From Phytophthora sp. 'mugwort' (Eukaryota > Oomycota > Peronosporomycetes > Peronosporales > Peronosporaceae), in contig JAUCEF010000014.1 in NCBI GenBank assembly GCA_033558025.1, positions 496,001 through 560,000 on the forward strand: DNA of 64,000 nt, in the 5' to 3' direction. Below the pieces are notes generated by a model. The model searched no databases. It was not told the origin of the DNA and saw only the letters and a list, made by a program, of their open reading frames with translations. A program made the position numbers and the translations under genes. Below are positions 21,532-31,375 of the stretch, in pieces (within the stretch, counting starts at the first letter, position 1; every line of letters starts with the position of its first letter).

Positions 21532-23376
21532 ATGGCATCTGGAAGCTACGACTGGAAACCGATTTCGTCTCGCTTAGTGAGCTCGGTGTCGAAGAATTTT
21601 TTTACGGCTGTAGACGAAGATACACATCCGCAAGCAAAGGTAAAATGACAAATTTGTGACCTGAACGTGAACTTCCACCAAATGCGCTATCGAATTATAG
21701 CTTGCAAGTCTTCGAGGTGTGAAAAATACTGTGGTCAAGCATTCAAGTGGAAAATCAAAGTATTGACGTGCCAAAGAAACCAAGAAAGCGACATATACAG
21801 CTCTGGATCTCATAACACCGATGAGGAACCTCCGACAAAATCGAAGCTTACACTGAGCATGAAGCGACTGGCACGACAGCTCGTAGGACAACACGCGAAG
21901 CCGAATCGCATTCGCCACGATATTTTAGATCGGTTTGAACCCGAGCGCGCATCAGCCCCCTCACTTTCTCAAGTACAGAATTTTCTATCTCATCACAAGC
22001 GTACCAAGCTACAAGAGACCTATTTTATTGAGGACATGGAAAAATTAGCTGGCCGCAATAAATTCCACGCTGATTTGAACGATGGAGATCCGTTTTGCTT
22101 TGGGTCTGAAGTGAACGAAAATGGCGCACTAGTTTTTGGAGATGGATCAGATGCACACCCTCTTGTCGTTGGCGTTTCGACACCCTACATGCTGCAATTG
22201 CTTCGTCATGCTGCAGATTATGTTCTTCATATCGATGTGACGCACAAATCGAACCAGTCGGGTTATCTTACAACAGTTTTTGGACTGTCAGATGCATCTC
22301 GGAGCTATTACCCGGTTGCATTCTTCGTGACTTCGCAAGTTACGGGGCCGGTAATGAGCATCGCACTGACCCCTCTTTTTGAAACATACAAGAAACACAC
22401 TGGTGAACTGCCCGCGGTGCGCTACTATGGCTGATGATAAGGCCCAGTTCAATGCTGTGAGGTCTGTTGTCGCATCCAAAACTCAGAACATCGCGGAGAT
22501 GGTATACCTTATGTGCTTCTTTCACGCGGTAAAAAATGTTGGAGAGCATGCTTCAGGCTTGACTGGAAATTCATATCCCTTGATTTCACCACCTCTGCGA
22601 AATGCATTTTGCACGCGTGCTCAAGAATTTAAGCTGCTATCAGAAGAAGCGATCAAGAAGTGGAAAGTGGTCCCAGAGCTGCGTAAATACGCTGATTATT
22701 TCAAGAAACAGTGGTTGTATTCACAGTTTTCTAATTGGGCGGTGTTTTGCACGCCTCCAGGATATGCTACTACGAACAACCCTGTTGAGACGTTCAACAG
22801 GACAATCACGCTCAAGCAAAATACACATTCCACTCGCTGGTTAAACTGGTGGGTTGATGGATCGCCTACAGCTGATGTGTCGTCACTGGTCTCGTGATCA
22901 GCGTGCGCTAAAGCATATATCTATACGTAATCGAGAAGTGCTGAACCGCGAGAAAAAACATTTCTGAGAAGAAAACGCTTTGGGCAGTACAGACGCAACG
23001 CACTAGCGTCAACTTTCTACTTGGATGTGAAGAAAATGCCAACCTCCTCTATATTTGCAAGCGTCAAGAGGAAGAGGAAGACGTTCAAGAAAATTGGCGC
23101 TGGAGGAAACTGTTCCCAATATTGAAGAAACGCCACAAAAGCATATGGAGTTGCATGGCCAACCTATTCAGGGATGGAGTGGATACCGAGTCAAACGCGT
23201 GCCGTTGTCGCCCGTGGTTCAAATATGGAACCTGTATATTCATATGGTGGCAGCGTTGCGCCTCGCTGGTCGTCCGATTCCAGGTGTGCCTATCCCAAAG
23301 AGGAGGTTTGTCAATAGACGTAGTCGAATTGGTCGTGGAAGACCAGGGACAGTGGGCCCTGCACTGTCGTTAGAGT
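21532..23376 (+). pseudogene. MULE (Mutator-like) transposase with SWIM finger, frameshifted
   Basis: The frame starts at a Met at 21532, meets a stop near 21645 and runs open again to 22434. It shows HIDVTHKSNQSGYLTTVFGL (first catalytic Asp) and later, after a one-base shift at about 22430, DDKAQFNAVRSVV, LMCFFHAVKNVGEH (the Cys-His pair) and TTNNPVETFN (the Glu). Beyond another break, the SWIM zinc finger is readable near 23200-23260 as CRCRPWFKYGTCIF. All MULE landmarks are in order over a normal length of about 600 codons, so this is a recently dead, nearly complete transposase. Confidence 0.87.
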
Positions 23377-24357
23377 AAGAAAATTAACACCTTCCTTCGT
23401 GTGTAACTTGGTTCAGTTAAATTCAAATGTTTCTCTTTCATCCCTCAAGTTGTCATGAGCAGATTTTATTATTCCGGAATGTGTATGCGCTCACACGACG
23501 CGCAATGAACTGACTCTATAGAGCAAATGTATGTTTGACAGTTGATCTCGTCCTTTGCACATTCATATGCACGACAACAATAATCTAGCTATTTAATTAA
23601 CCTAACATTTGCACCCTCTAATTTCCACGAGCACATCTTTATACAACTGAGTATTCGATGATTAGTTTAACAAAGTGTGCATTGAAGTCATAGAACAGGT
23701 GTATCTGGAAACCCGCATGGTTAGCTATGCCCATACAGTAGCATTCAGAATTATGCAACATAGTAACAAGGTTTTTAAAACAATTCTGATTTGGCCCCCA
23801 TCCTGGTCAATACGACTAGAACACGACTTTTGTAGTTATCCCACTTGCGTGCCTCCGCTTGAACCGATAATATAAGGCAGATATATATGAGATAGCGGTT
23901 GTAGGGATTTAAGCTACCAAATTTCTCACCTTCAGGAGTAAGTATTTTGCTCTCCATGGTAGGGAACAGTGTCTTCAATGCAAACCCGGGTTGGATTAGG
24001 TATATTACTCGTTGTGGAATTTCATGAATAGAACGATTGCGGTATCATAGTATTCTAACGAGTCGCTACAGATTTCAGTGGGAGAAATCATACTACCGGA
24101 ACCGTTATTGTTGATATTGCCTAATACACTGCGATGATATCTATAATTGACACTGATGTTGAATGTTGTCTCTAAACCAGACGTAATAGTATGCAAACAG
24201 TTGTTTCACCGGATCATGTTGTCCATATATTTCTGCTAGATGCGAGGGTTCAAAAAGCAATTGCGAATCTGGGTTGTATGACGTTTGTGAGTCAAAACTT
24301 ACCCAACATGAGGTCGATCACATGAACCAACTTATACAAAATTACAAGCAAATGATG
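23377..24357. other. A+T-rich intergenic, no gene seen
   Basis: Only short ORFs (at most 67 codons). Likely the 3' flank of the MULE and spacer. Confidence 0.5.
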
Positions 24358-24831
24358 TCATACATACCACAGCCGCAGTTTGTGGATGCACGGCGGAATA
24401 AATGCGATGATCTGACCGTGATCGACGTGCATCGGGGTTTCCCGGCTGCCAACTTGGCCCCACATCTCGAACAGGTACACGCAAGCATCACTTCTCTCAA
24501 AACTAAATTTGAACGTGTATGATCTTAAATGCAAACTGCTTTGGTCAAAACAGGCCACTCCATCGCCAATACTCGCTTCTGTTAAATCCTTGATGTGTTT
24601 CACCATGCTCTCGCCTTTGGAAAGTCTACACTCCCTGCGAATGTGCTGCGAAGTGGTAGGTAACGCACCAGAGTCCTTGTAGGAAGCTACGTCGTTGCAC
24701 GCCCCACGAAATACCAGCACTGCGGCTTCACTGCCAATGACAGACGCTAGTGAGAAGTCTTCTTGACGATACAGGTCCATCGACCTTCTCAGTTTCTTCA
24801 CAACTTGGTTTACGGAAAGGTCATGCCACAA
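24358..24831 (-). CDS. unrecognised ORF, 157 codons
   Basis: Uninterrupted minus-strand ORF with protein-like composition (starts MWHDLSVNQVVKKLRRSMDL). I do not recognise a family. There is no signal peptide or transmembrane segment. The surroundings are transposon debris, so it may be part of an unidentified element or chance. Confidence 0.25.
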   Translation of the reverse strand: MWHDLSVNQVVKKLRRSMDLYRQEDFSLASVIGSEAAVLVFRGACNDVASYKDSGALPTTSQHIRRECRLSKGESMVKHIKDLTEASIGDGVACFDQSSLHLRSYTFKFSFERSDACVYLFEMWGQVGSRETPMHVDHGQIIAFIPPCIHKLRLWYV

Positions 24832-24934
24832 AAGTCACCCGCTTCAACCAGTTGTACCAACGGTAAGTACAATTGATCCATCGTTAACGCTAACACTTTC
24901 TCTACACTATGTACACAGGGAGCGCAAAAGCGGC

Positions 24935-24958
24935 AGGAGCAGTACGCGTACTGCTCCT
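24935..24958. repeat. perfect 24-bp palindrome
   Basis: aggagcagtacg followed directly by its reverse complement, centred between 24946 and 24947. It sits at the left edge of a G+C-rich zone with repeated gtacgcg motifs. Confidence 0.95.
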
Positions 24959-25514
24959 ACAGTACGCTGGGGGTACGCGCAACGCCGGAGCAGCAACAAA
25001 CTGCACGAGGACGCAGCAGCTGTACGCGGCACACGGCACGGGGCGGAACTTTGGTGTTCGGGTACGCGCGGTGGAGAGTCGGGATACGCGCTGCGGCGAC
25101 GGGGTACACGGCAGCGATGGGGTGTGCCGACAAGCGGCGGCTGCGGCAGCGGTGGCGATGTGTGTGGCTGGGCCGGCTCTTTGATTGTGAGCCCTCAGCC
25201 ACTCTTCCGCTCGCGAGGGGTATAGGGTAAATTTGCCCTATGCCACCTTCGTGAATTTTGCCCAGCTCTTGTGGAGCTTTCACAAATGCTGTTGATTTTT
25301 CACATTCCCTCATACGGAACCCACTCAAGCGAATCGCAGCTTGCACTCAAAAATGCGGCTGCAGCACTCAAACAAAGAAATGACAGGGACACAGCCGAGA
25401 CGACTAGCCACTGTCACAGTTCTAGTTGGTGAGCTGGCTCCACGTATATTTATGTGACCCACACCACTGGAATTCAGCGCTGTCAGCCCACACACAGAAA
25501 TACTGCACACCCGA

Positions 25515-25531
25515 CCCCCCCCCCCCCCCCC
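25515..25531. repeat. poly-C run (17 C)
   Basis: Uninterrupted homopolymer. No function is inferred. Confidence 0.9.
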
Positions 25532-26400
25532 GCGGATGAAGGCCTTTTCACGGTGCTGCTGAAGGCCACCCCGCTCCGTACGAACCCGGAAGCAGCTAGT
25601 TCGACGTGTCTACACCCCATCTAGAAGCTCCGCAGCCCCCGATCTGCCCAGATTGGTCCTGTGACGAAGTTATTGACCCGAAAAGGCGGCCGGCAGGCTG
25701 CCTAAACCTGTACTAGTACTGCTAAAGAGGTCAAGCAGCTTTTTCCTGCTTTCCTGCATCTCGTCCGACGTAATGGAGTCGTATCAGCACGTATACGCTG
25801 GTACCACAGGTTGGTCTGCGATTCCAGCGACCGGTGCTATCAGTCAAGTCGGCGTCCTGGTGCCCTGACGTGCAGCATCGCTGTAGGAGGCGCTGGAGCG
25901 GGTGCGCTGTTGTCGCCGCATATGCACTCGGCCACCGTGGGCACTACGTCAATGGACGCGAGACACGTCTTGTAGATGGAGCAGAGGCTCGTAAGCGGTT
26001 GAGGCAGTTGCGCGCCTGCTGGAACTTCCAGAAGTCGTCACAATTCCTCGAATTTGGCGGCGCGCTCCTCGGTGTTAACATCTTACGGCGTGGACTTCAT
26101 GTGGGCCATGCGGTAGAACATGTTCTGCTTTCTTGGCCAGGTCTCCTGGTTCACGCGCTCCTCCACGTGCTGTTCGCTCACGGCCTTGCCGCTATGGAGC
26201 GAGATTCGCTTCCAGACTCTGACGTAACGCATAGCGGCTTCTCTCAGTATTACTACAGCGCAGCGACGTTGTCAGCGATGGGGAAGCTGCCGCTGCGTAA
26301 CCACTAAACTTAGTAAGCCTGAATGTACAGCATTACGAAGTAATATTGTTTTTTTGTTAACGCGTGCGTTTTTTTTGCTGTTATCTTTGCAGAATGACAC

Positions 26401-28290
26401 CTAGTTCATGGAGAGAGCATCACCGTTTGCTGTTCGGCGACCTAGGCATTGATGCCTTGCTTGCATGCGGCGCTTCTTCGCTGGCCCACGGTACACGAGT
26501 CGCTCGCGGCCAAAGAGGTCGATGTCACCCCTCAAATTCAGGGCGTACAACAAGTGAATGCACGCACCATACGTTTGGTGAAAGCGGCATGGACAAGAGC
26601 GCTCGCGGGTGTTGACAGCCCAGCCGTGTGTGGGCATCCCCATGATCTCCATACGGGCAGTGTGCAGACCCAGCTGCGCTGACGTTGGCAGGTCTTCGTG
26701 TCTGCGACGTTGGTCCTCGTCGTAAGGTCGCCTTGCTGCCACAGATCGGACACGGACAATGTCGGTACTTGGAGGCTCTGGTGATACATCGTCGACCATG
26801 AATGCAACACTGAGGCGACTAACCTTGAACTCCGCGAGAAGTCCCTGCCGCTCCATTTCGCGGGCGCGTCGCTGCAACTGTGCATCGGCAACAGCAGTCG
26901 TGACGAAGGGCACCGTGCGAACGCTCTCGAGGCGGCACCACTTAAGCAGTCTATCGAGGAGGACGCCCATCTTCAGCTTGCGGTGAACGGTAACGTCTCT
27001 CTTGATAACGGCGTTGTACTGTTCGGTGGGATTGTTTGTGCTGGCGAAGCCCGAAGGCGTGTGGAAAATCTGCCAGCGCCAAAATGAGCCCGTTATCCTC
27101 TGCCTTTCGAAATAAGACGTGAAGGCTGCGAGATCAGGCCACGCCGACCAACCCAGGATGACGCTCTCCATCTTCTCATAGAACTCAGTGCTGCTAACCG
27201 TGAAGTGTAGATCGTGGACGTCCCGAAGAATCATTGCGAATAGCGCTGGCGTGAAGCCTTTTGCCTTCTCGACACTTTCTTAGTGACGTGAGAAAAGCAC
27301 ATAAGGTGCTCAATAATGCTGCAATCCAGCCCTAGAACGGCTTCGACAGCATTGCGTTGCGCTTTGTCTGCGTCAGACATGACGTAGTATACAAGCAGCG
27401 GTTTGTGCATCACCTCCGTGTAAGCTCTGCGAATCGCAGACAACGCCGCACCATAGTGAAAGCGCTCTTGCTGTGACATCACCACAATCGCAACCAGGTG
27501 AAAATGGCGGGCTTTGTCGGAGATGCCGACTTCCAATACAGGCCACGCAACTTGACACAACTTGTACGTAGCGTCAACATGAAAGCAAACGATGCCGGGT
27601 CATGGTCACACCGCTGCAGCAGCTTCTTCGTCGTCACGCCGACGATGAAGGGCTTTTCATCGCTGCTGTTGCCGACAACGGAACGACCAGCTTCATCAAC
27701 TTACCAGGAGAAACTAAACGCCTCACCTTCCTGCTCCTCTCTCGTTTCTCGTGAACGCGAACTCGTGAATCTTGGCCTTGACCATGGCGATGATGTCGGT
27801 GTTGTTCAGGTGATTCATTGCGCAGTTGTGGACAAAGCGTTGAACATTTGAAAGCTCCGGAAGGGAGTCCTCGTCGAGGTTAAAGCGCCTCAAGAAGCCC
27901 GTGCGGATTCGCGAAGGCATCAGGCCTTGCTGCCAACTCACGAGACACCCCTTTCATAGCAGTGGTGAGGCGCGGCTTCACGGCAGGGCGCACTGGTGAG
28001 ATATGCGTGCCAGCTTCCACCACCCTCATAATGTTGAGGTGCTGGCACGCGCGAGTCTTGCCGCGCCACGGGCAGCGCGGTGGCGGCTCCACAGCAGCGC
28101 ATGCCTAGCAGCTGCAGGCCGGCAACCGAACTCTCATTGCGTGGCTGCACAATCCACAGGAGACAAGGTGGCTCTTCGTCACTCTGAAGGCTTTCATCGA
28201 TTCCAGCAGCATCTCTGCGTCGATAGTGGGCATGCTGGGCGTGATAGTGGTCCAGAGGATTCGAGCGGGCATGGTGGTAAGATGAGGGGG
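26401..28290 (-). pseudogene. second MULE transposase with SWIM finger, degraded 5' half
   Basis: On the minus strand, the frame near 27570 reads CFHVDATYKLCQVAWPVLEV (first catalytic Asp). It is followed at 27400-27270 by YVMSDADKAQRNAVEAVLGL and LMCFSHVTKKV, and after a frameshift by FASTNNPTEQYNAVIKRD (the Glu). The long 3' ORF at 26401-27234 ends with a clear SWIM finger, CPCRFHQTYGACIHLLYAL. The N-terminal part (28290-27720) is in several frames, with FLRRFNLDEDSLPELSNVQR readable. It is a different MULE lineage from the one at 21.5 kb and is also dead. Confidence 0.87.
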
Positions 28291-28624
28291 CGGGGAGGGC
28301 TGGGTTTCTGGATGGGGCGTCGAATGATCGAATGGCTCTCAGTGCTGGCTTAACGAAGTACATGCTTTTGATAATAGCTAATTGGTTGAAATGATGATGC
28401 ATGCACTTTTTTCATTGGGTACTGACAGGAGTGAGTGAGGATACGGGGCTTTGAGTGGCCGCCATTTGCAGTAGTGTGGTTTTATTCGCTTTGTGAATGA
28501 CCCCGTCAGACATTGAGTGCTAACATTGTGACTTGAGTGCTGTAAGTACTATCGGGATATTTATGTTATCTTTCGGGTGTAAATAAGACGTCGTCAAACG
28601 CAACGTCATCTCCATACCCAAGCC

Positions 28625-29640
28625 TCTCTTAATAGGCGGTGTGCTACGAAAAGGGCCAGAATACGAATTCTAAGATCTTGAAAACGCCTATTTACAAGAC
28701 TTGGGGTGAGACAGAGTACTTACTGAGTATTCACGCGATCCAGAAAACTAAAAATAACTTCACCGGGCAAAGCAAACCAAGTGTCTTCACTGTGGATTAC
28801 GCCACAAGCGACATACAGTCTCAAGGAATACAAGCTCGGGTTCCTTGCAAATGCGCAAGAAACAAACATCTATGAAGAGATCAGTAGTTGTTAAGAGGAA
28901 AGGAACGACGACCCCTACGACAATTGAGGGAGTGTCACGAAGTTTCAACAGTGCGCTTGTTCAAAAGTTCATATCCAAAACTCAGCAGCGCCAAAACGAA
29001 TTCCAAAGTACGAGAATGTAGTTGGGCTGCGCCCAATTCTAACTGGCGACCTCCTGTTGTTTCGATAGCTGTATACCGACTCTGTCAAGTGTTCCGGCGT
29101 GCCCTACACCAACTACAGCGTTCGCTCAACTCATGGCTCCTAAAACACGAAACGAACCGAATGTGTGATGAAAATCAACAAATTTTGTCGCGACAACATC
29201 GTAAGCCACCACCTCGAAGCAGCACGCCACTAACTGGGCGAGTACGAGACTCGACCAATTAAGGGTGGGAAAAACGACATTTTTTTCGTCCTTCTCGCCA
29301 TTCTTTTGTCCGCGAAAACTGTTTCATTCACACCGTCGAAAGCGATATCGGCTTTCTCAACCAAATTAAGAGCGATCAGCGGGCGTCATTGAGCAACTAC
29401 ATCATGGAAGGCCAACTGCAAGCCAAGCAGTAGTTCGAGTTGGTCGCTAAGCTTTAGCTGAGAAATAAAAGATAGTGCGGAAAACACGCACTAACTTAAA
29501 AATTGTATTCTGTATCGAATACCTACTTTTGATTTCGGGAGCATTCCTAAACTATGCGCCTACTTCTAGGTCTCAAACACGCCTATCTATAGATGAAATA
29601 GGCGAAGTAGGCTGAGCGCCTATTTCGAAGGCGCCTGTCT
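28625..29640. other. possible unidentified element with CGCCTATT motifs
   Basis: A region with short plus-strand frames, including YKTWGETEYLLSIHAI at 28690-28760 and a 124-codon ORF at 28888-29262. The motif cgcctatt/aataggcg occurs near both ends (28631, 28685, 29595-29626). At the right it forms a 10-bp inverted pair, gaaataggcg/cgcctatttc, with a 12-nt loop. The first frame vaguely recalls the DNA-binding N-terminus of some MULE-like proteins, but this is weak. Confidence 0.3.
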
Positions 29641-30175
29641 ATGCCGATAAGATTGGAACCACCATCTCATGAGACTCTCGTGGTGGCACGATCACGGTGG
29701 GAATATGGCTGAAACGAAGGGTGCAGCACTCGCAACAGTGAGGGAGGGAGTGCTCACCCCTGTGGCAGCTGAAGAGAGGATGTACGATTTGACGACGCGC
29801 CGTCACGACAGGGTAGGTTACTCACTATGGACAAGATGTGCGCTGCAGCGCAAAGGTTCCTGGCGTGAATGGGTGTTCGCGGACAGCAGACGGCGGGTGT
29901 TGATCTCACGATTAGCGAGTCGAAGTGGGACGCGGATTAACCATATGGTCTCGCGACTAGCCAGATGTGGTCACGGAGATCCCGTTGGTAGAGCCCCCCC
30001 CTTCGTCCGTCCCCATGTTTGATATTCATGACTGTGTATACTTAAAGACGCCAGGAATCTACACTAAACAACATAGATTGATTTGTTATCGCTTCGTGGT
30101 GCTTGCTCTTTAGCCACGGTATACGCTACGTTGCCAAACATGGACATTCCAGTTTCCCACAGACTTCTTTTACTC
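29641..30175. other. 3' flank of AA17 gene, no gene seen
   Basis: An open plus-strand frame of 117 codons (29669-30022) has no family resemblance. It is probably intergenic. Confidence 0.4.
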
Positions 30176-31342
30176 CTAATTATAAGGCGACACCGTGCCG
30201 GCGTTAGTCGTTCCCTGCACGGTGTTGAAGTCAAAGCTCGTCTGCGAGCCCGTGCCCGAACTGGCATCTTCACTTCCAGCGATGTAGAACGAACCGCAGT
30301 CCGACTCGCTGCCCGCAATGTCGAACGAGCCGCAGTCCGACTCGCTGCCCGCAATGTCGAACGAGCCGCAGTCCGACTCGCTGCCCGCAATGTCGAAGGA
30401 GCCACAGTCCGATTCGGAGCCTCCAGCAATATCGTAAGAGCCGAAGTCCAAGTCAGAACCGGCAACATCGAACGAGCCACAGTCAGACTCGTCTGTATTA
30501 GGAGACGTAGTCGTTGAAGGCGTCGATGGAGCGTTAGTGGCCGAAGGAGTCGACGGAGCAGTAGTCTCTGACGGCGTTGAGGGGACAGTTGTTGCCGACG
30601 TCGAGCTTCCTGACGACGGGGCCGAGGTGACTGTCGGGGCCTCAGTAGTGGTGGAAGTGGAGGGTACGTCGGTCGTCGCAGTTGACGTGCTGTTGGATTG
30701 AGCAGTGGAGGTGGAGCTACCCACAGCGTATTTGGACGTAGCACCGGTAGCGGTGGTTTCCTCGAGCGGGGCGCAGTTCACGTACACCTGCCAGGTCGAC
30801 GAGTGCATGGCCATCCAGTAGAAGGTGAGTGTGCTTGAACCCATGCACGCGTCGCGGTCGTAAGGCAGCTCGGCAGGAGCCGTCGTGTAGTGAGCAGCGC
30901 AGTCGTCATCCTGGAATGTGCGGACATCATCGCACCAAACCTCGCATGGTCCTTCATGCGACGGCGTAAAACCCTCCGAGTCCGAGTGCGACCATTCCAC
31001 GGTAGCCTTGGGCAGGGGCTGAGCTTCCTCCTTTGGGTCACACGAACCGCAAGTAAGGGTTGCCCCACTTACAGTAACTGTGGCTTTGTCGTTGATGAAT
31101 TCCTTCAGCGACGCGTATTTGCTAGACCCAAATGTCTTGGTGAAAGCTGCCACGTTGTCCTTCGGCGCACCGTTAAAGGTGCCACTAAGACCCGAGGCTG
31201 AAGCCTCGATGGTGGCGATGAACTGCGTCGGATCACCCGCCTGGGCAGTGAACGTCACTTTTGGGTCGGTCATGTAGCCGTGGCCATTAACGACGTTCAT
31301 AACCAGAACCGAGGCTACTAAACACTTGAAGGGGGCCGACAT
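30176..31342 (-). CDS. secreted AA17 lytic polysaccharide monooxygenase with CGSFD-repeat tail
   Basis: Intact 388-residue secreted copper LPMO of the AA17 type (oxidative pectin cleavage in plant walls). Residues 1-20 (MSAPFKCLVASVLVMNVVNG) are the signal peptide. His21 starts the mature enzyme (HGYMTDPKVTF) and supplies the N-terminal arm of the copper brace. The catalytic domain is about 21-195, with LKEFINDKATVTV, LTCGSCDP, SHSDSEGFTPSHEGPCEVWC, LPYDRDACMGSS and WQVYVNC. A Ser/Thr/Pro-rich linker (196-284) is followed by six 11-13-residue units of the form SDCGSFDIAGSE (285-358), then SFDFNTVQG and a TVSPYN end. The repeat tail is acidic and Cys-bearing and is shared with the short proteins at 43-46 kb. 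The Met at 31342 is the only start that gives the signal peptide. A core promoter lies just upstream. Confidence 0.95.
   Translation of the reverse strand: MSAPFKCLVASVLVMNVVNGHGYMTDPKVTFTAQAGDPTQFIATIEASASGLSGTFNGAPKDNVAAFTKTFGSSKYASLKEFINDKATVTVSGATLTCGSCDPKEEAQPLPKATVEWSHSDSEGFTPSHEGPCEVWCDDVRTFQDDDCAAHYTTAPAELPYDRDACMGSSTLTFYWMAMHSSTWQVYVNCAPLEETTATGATSKYAVGSSTSTAQSNSTSTATTDVPSTSTTTEAPTVTSAPSSGSSTSATTVPSTPSETTAPSTPSATNAPSTPSTTTSPNTDESDCGSFDVAGSDLDFGSYDIAGGSESDCGSFDIAGSESDCGSFDIAGSESDCGSFDIAGSESDCGSFYIAGSEDASSGTGSQTSFDFNTVQGTTNAGTVSPYN
30283..30420. repeat. 36-bp tandem repeat encoding the CGSFDIAG units
   Basis: A 36-bp unit (gaacgagccgcagtccgact...) is repeated about four times, nearly perfectly, inside the LPMO gene. 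It encodes 12-residue units. The low divergence between copies implies recent slippage or unequal exchange, and copy number is likely to vary between strains. Confidence 0.9.
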
Positions 31343-31360
31343 GAATGCGGATCGAGGGAA

Positions 31361-31375
31361 GGAATTGAGAAGTGA
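31361..31375 (-). promoter_or_regulatory. oomycete INR with weak FPR
   Basis: Minus-strand tcacttc (31375-31369) is a full INR match. The following tcaattcc resembles the FPR of the other AA17 copies with one T missing. It lies 19-33 nt upstream of the ATG at 31342. Confidence 0.6.

Larger units (their letters stand above)
24832..26400. other. G+C-rich intergenic with palindrome and C-run
   Basis: 24900-25200 is unusually G+C-rich, with many gtacgcg words and a perfect 24-bp palindrome. A C17 run lies at 25515-25531. Open frames such as plus strand 25834-26307 (157 codons) show no family resemblance and may be shadows of a decayed minus-strand sequence. Confidence 0.45.

Noticed and set aside
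30083..30517. 144-codon plus-strand ORF with internal repeats
   Set aside because: Antisense to the 36-bp repeat of the LPMO tail; the repetition comes from the coding strand.
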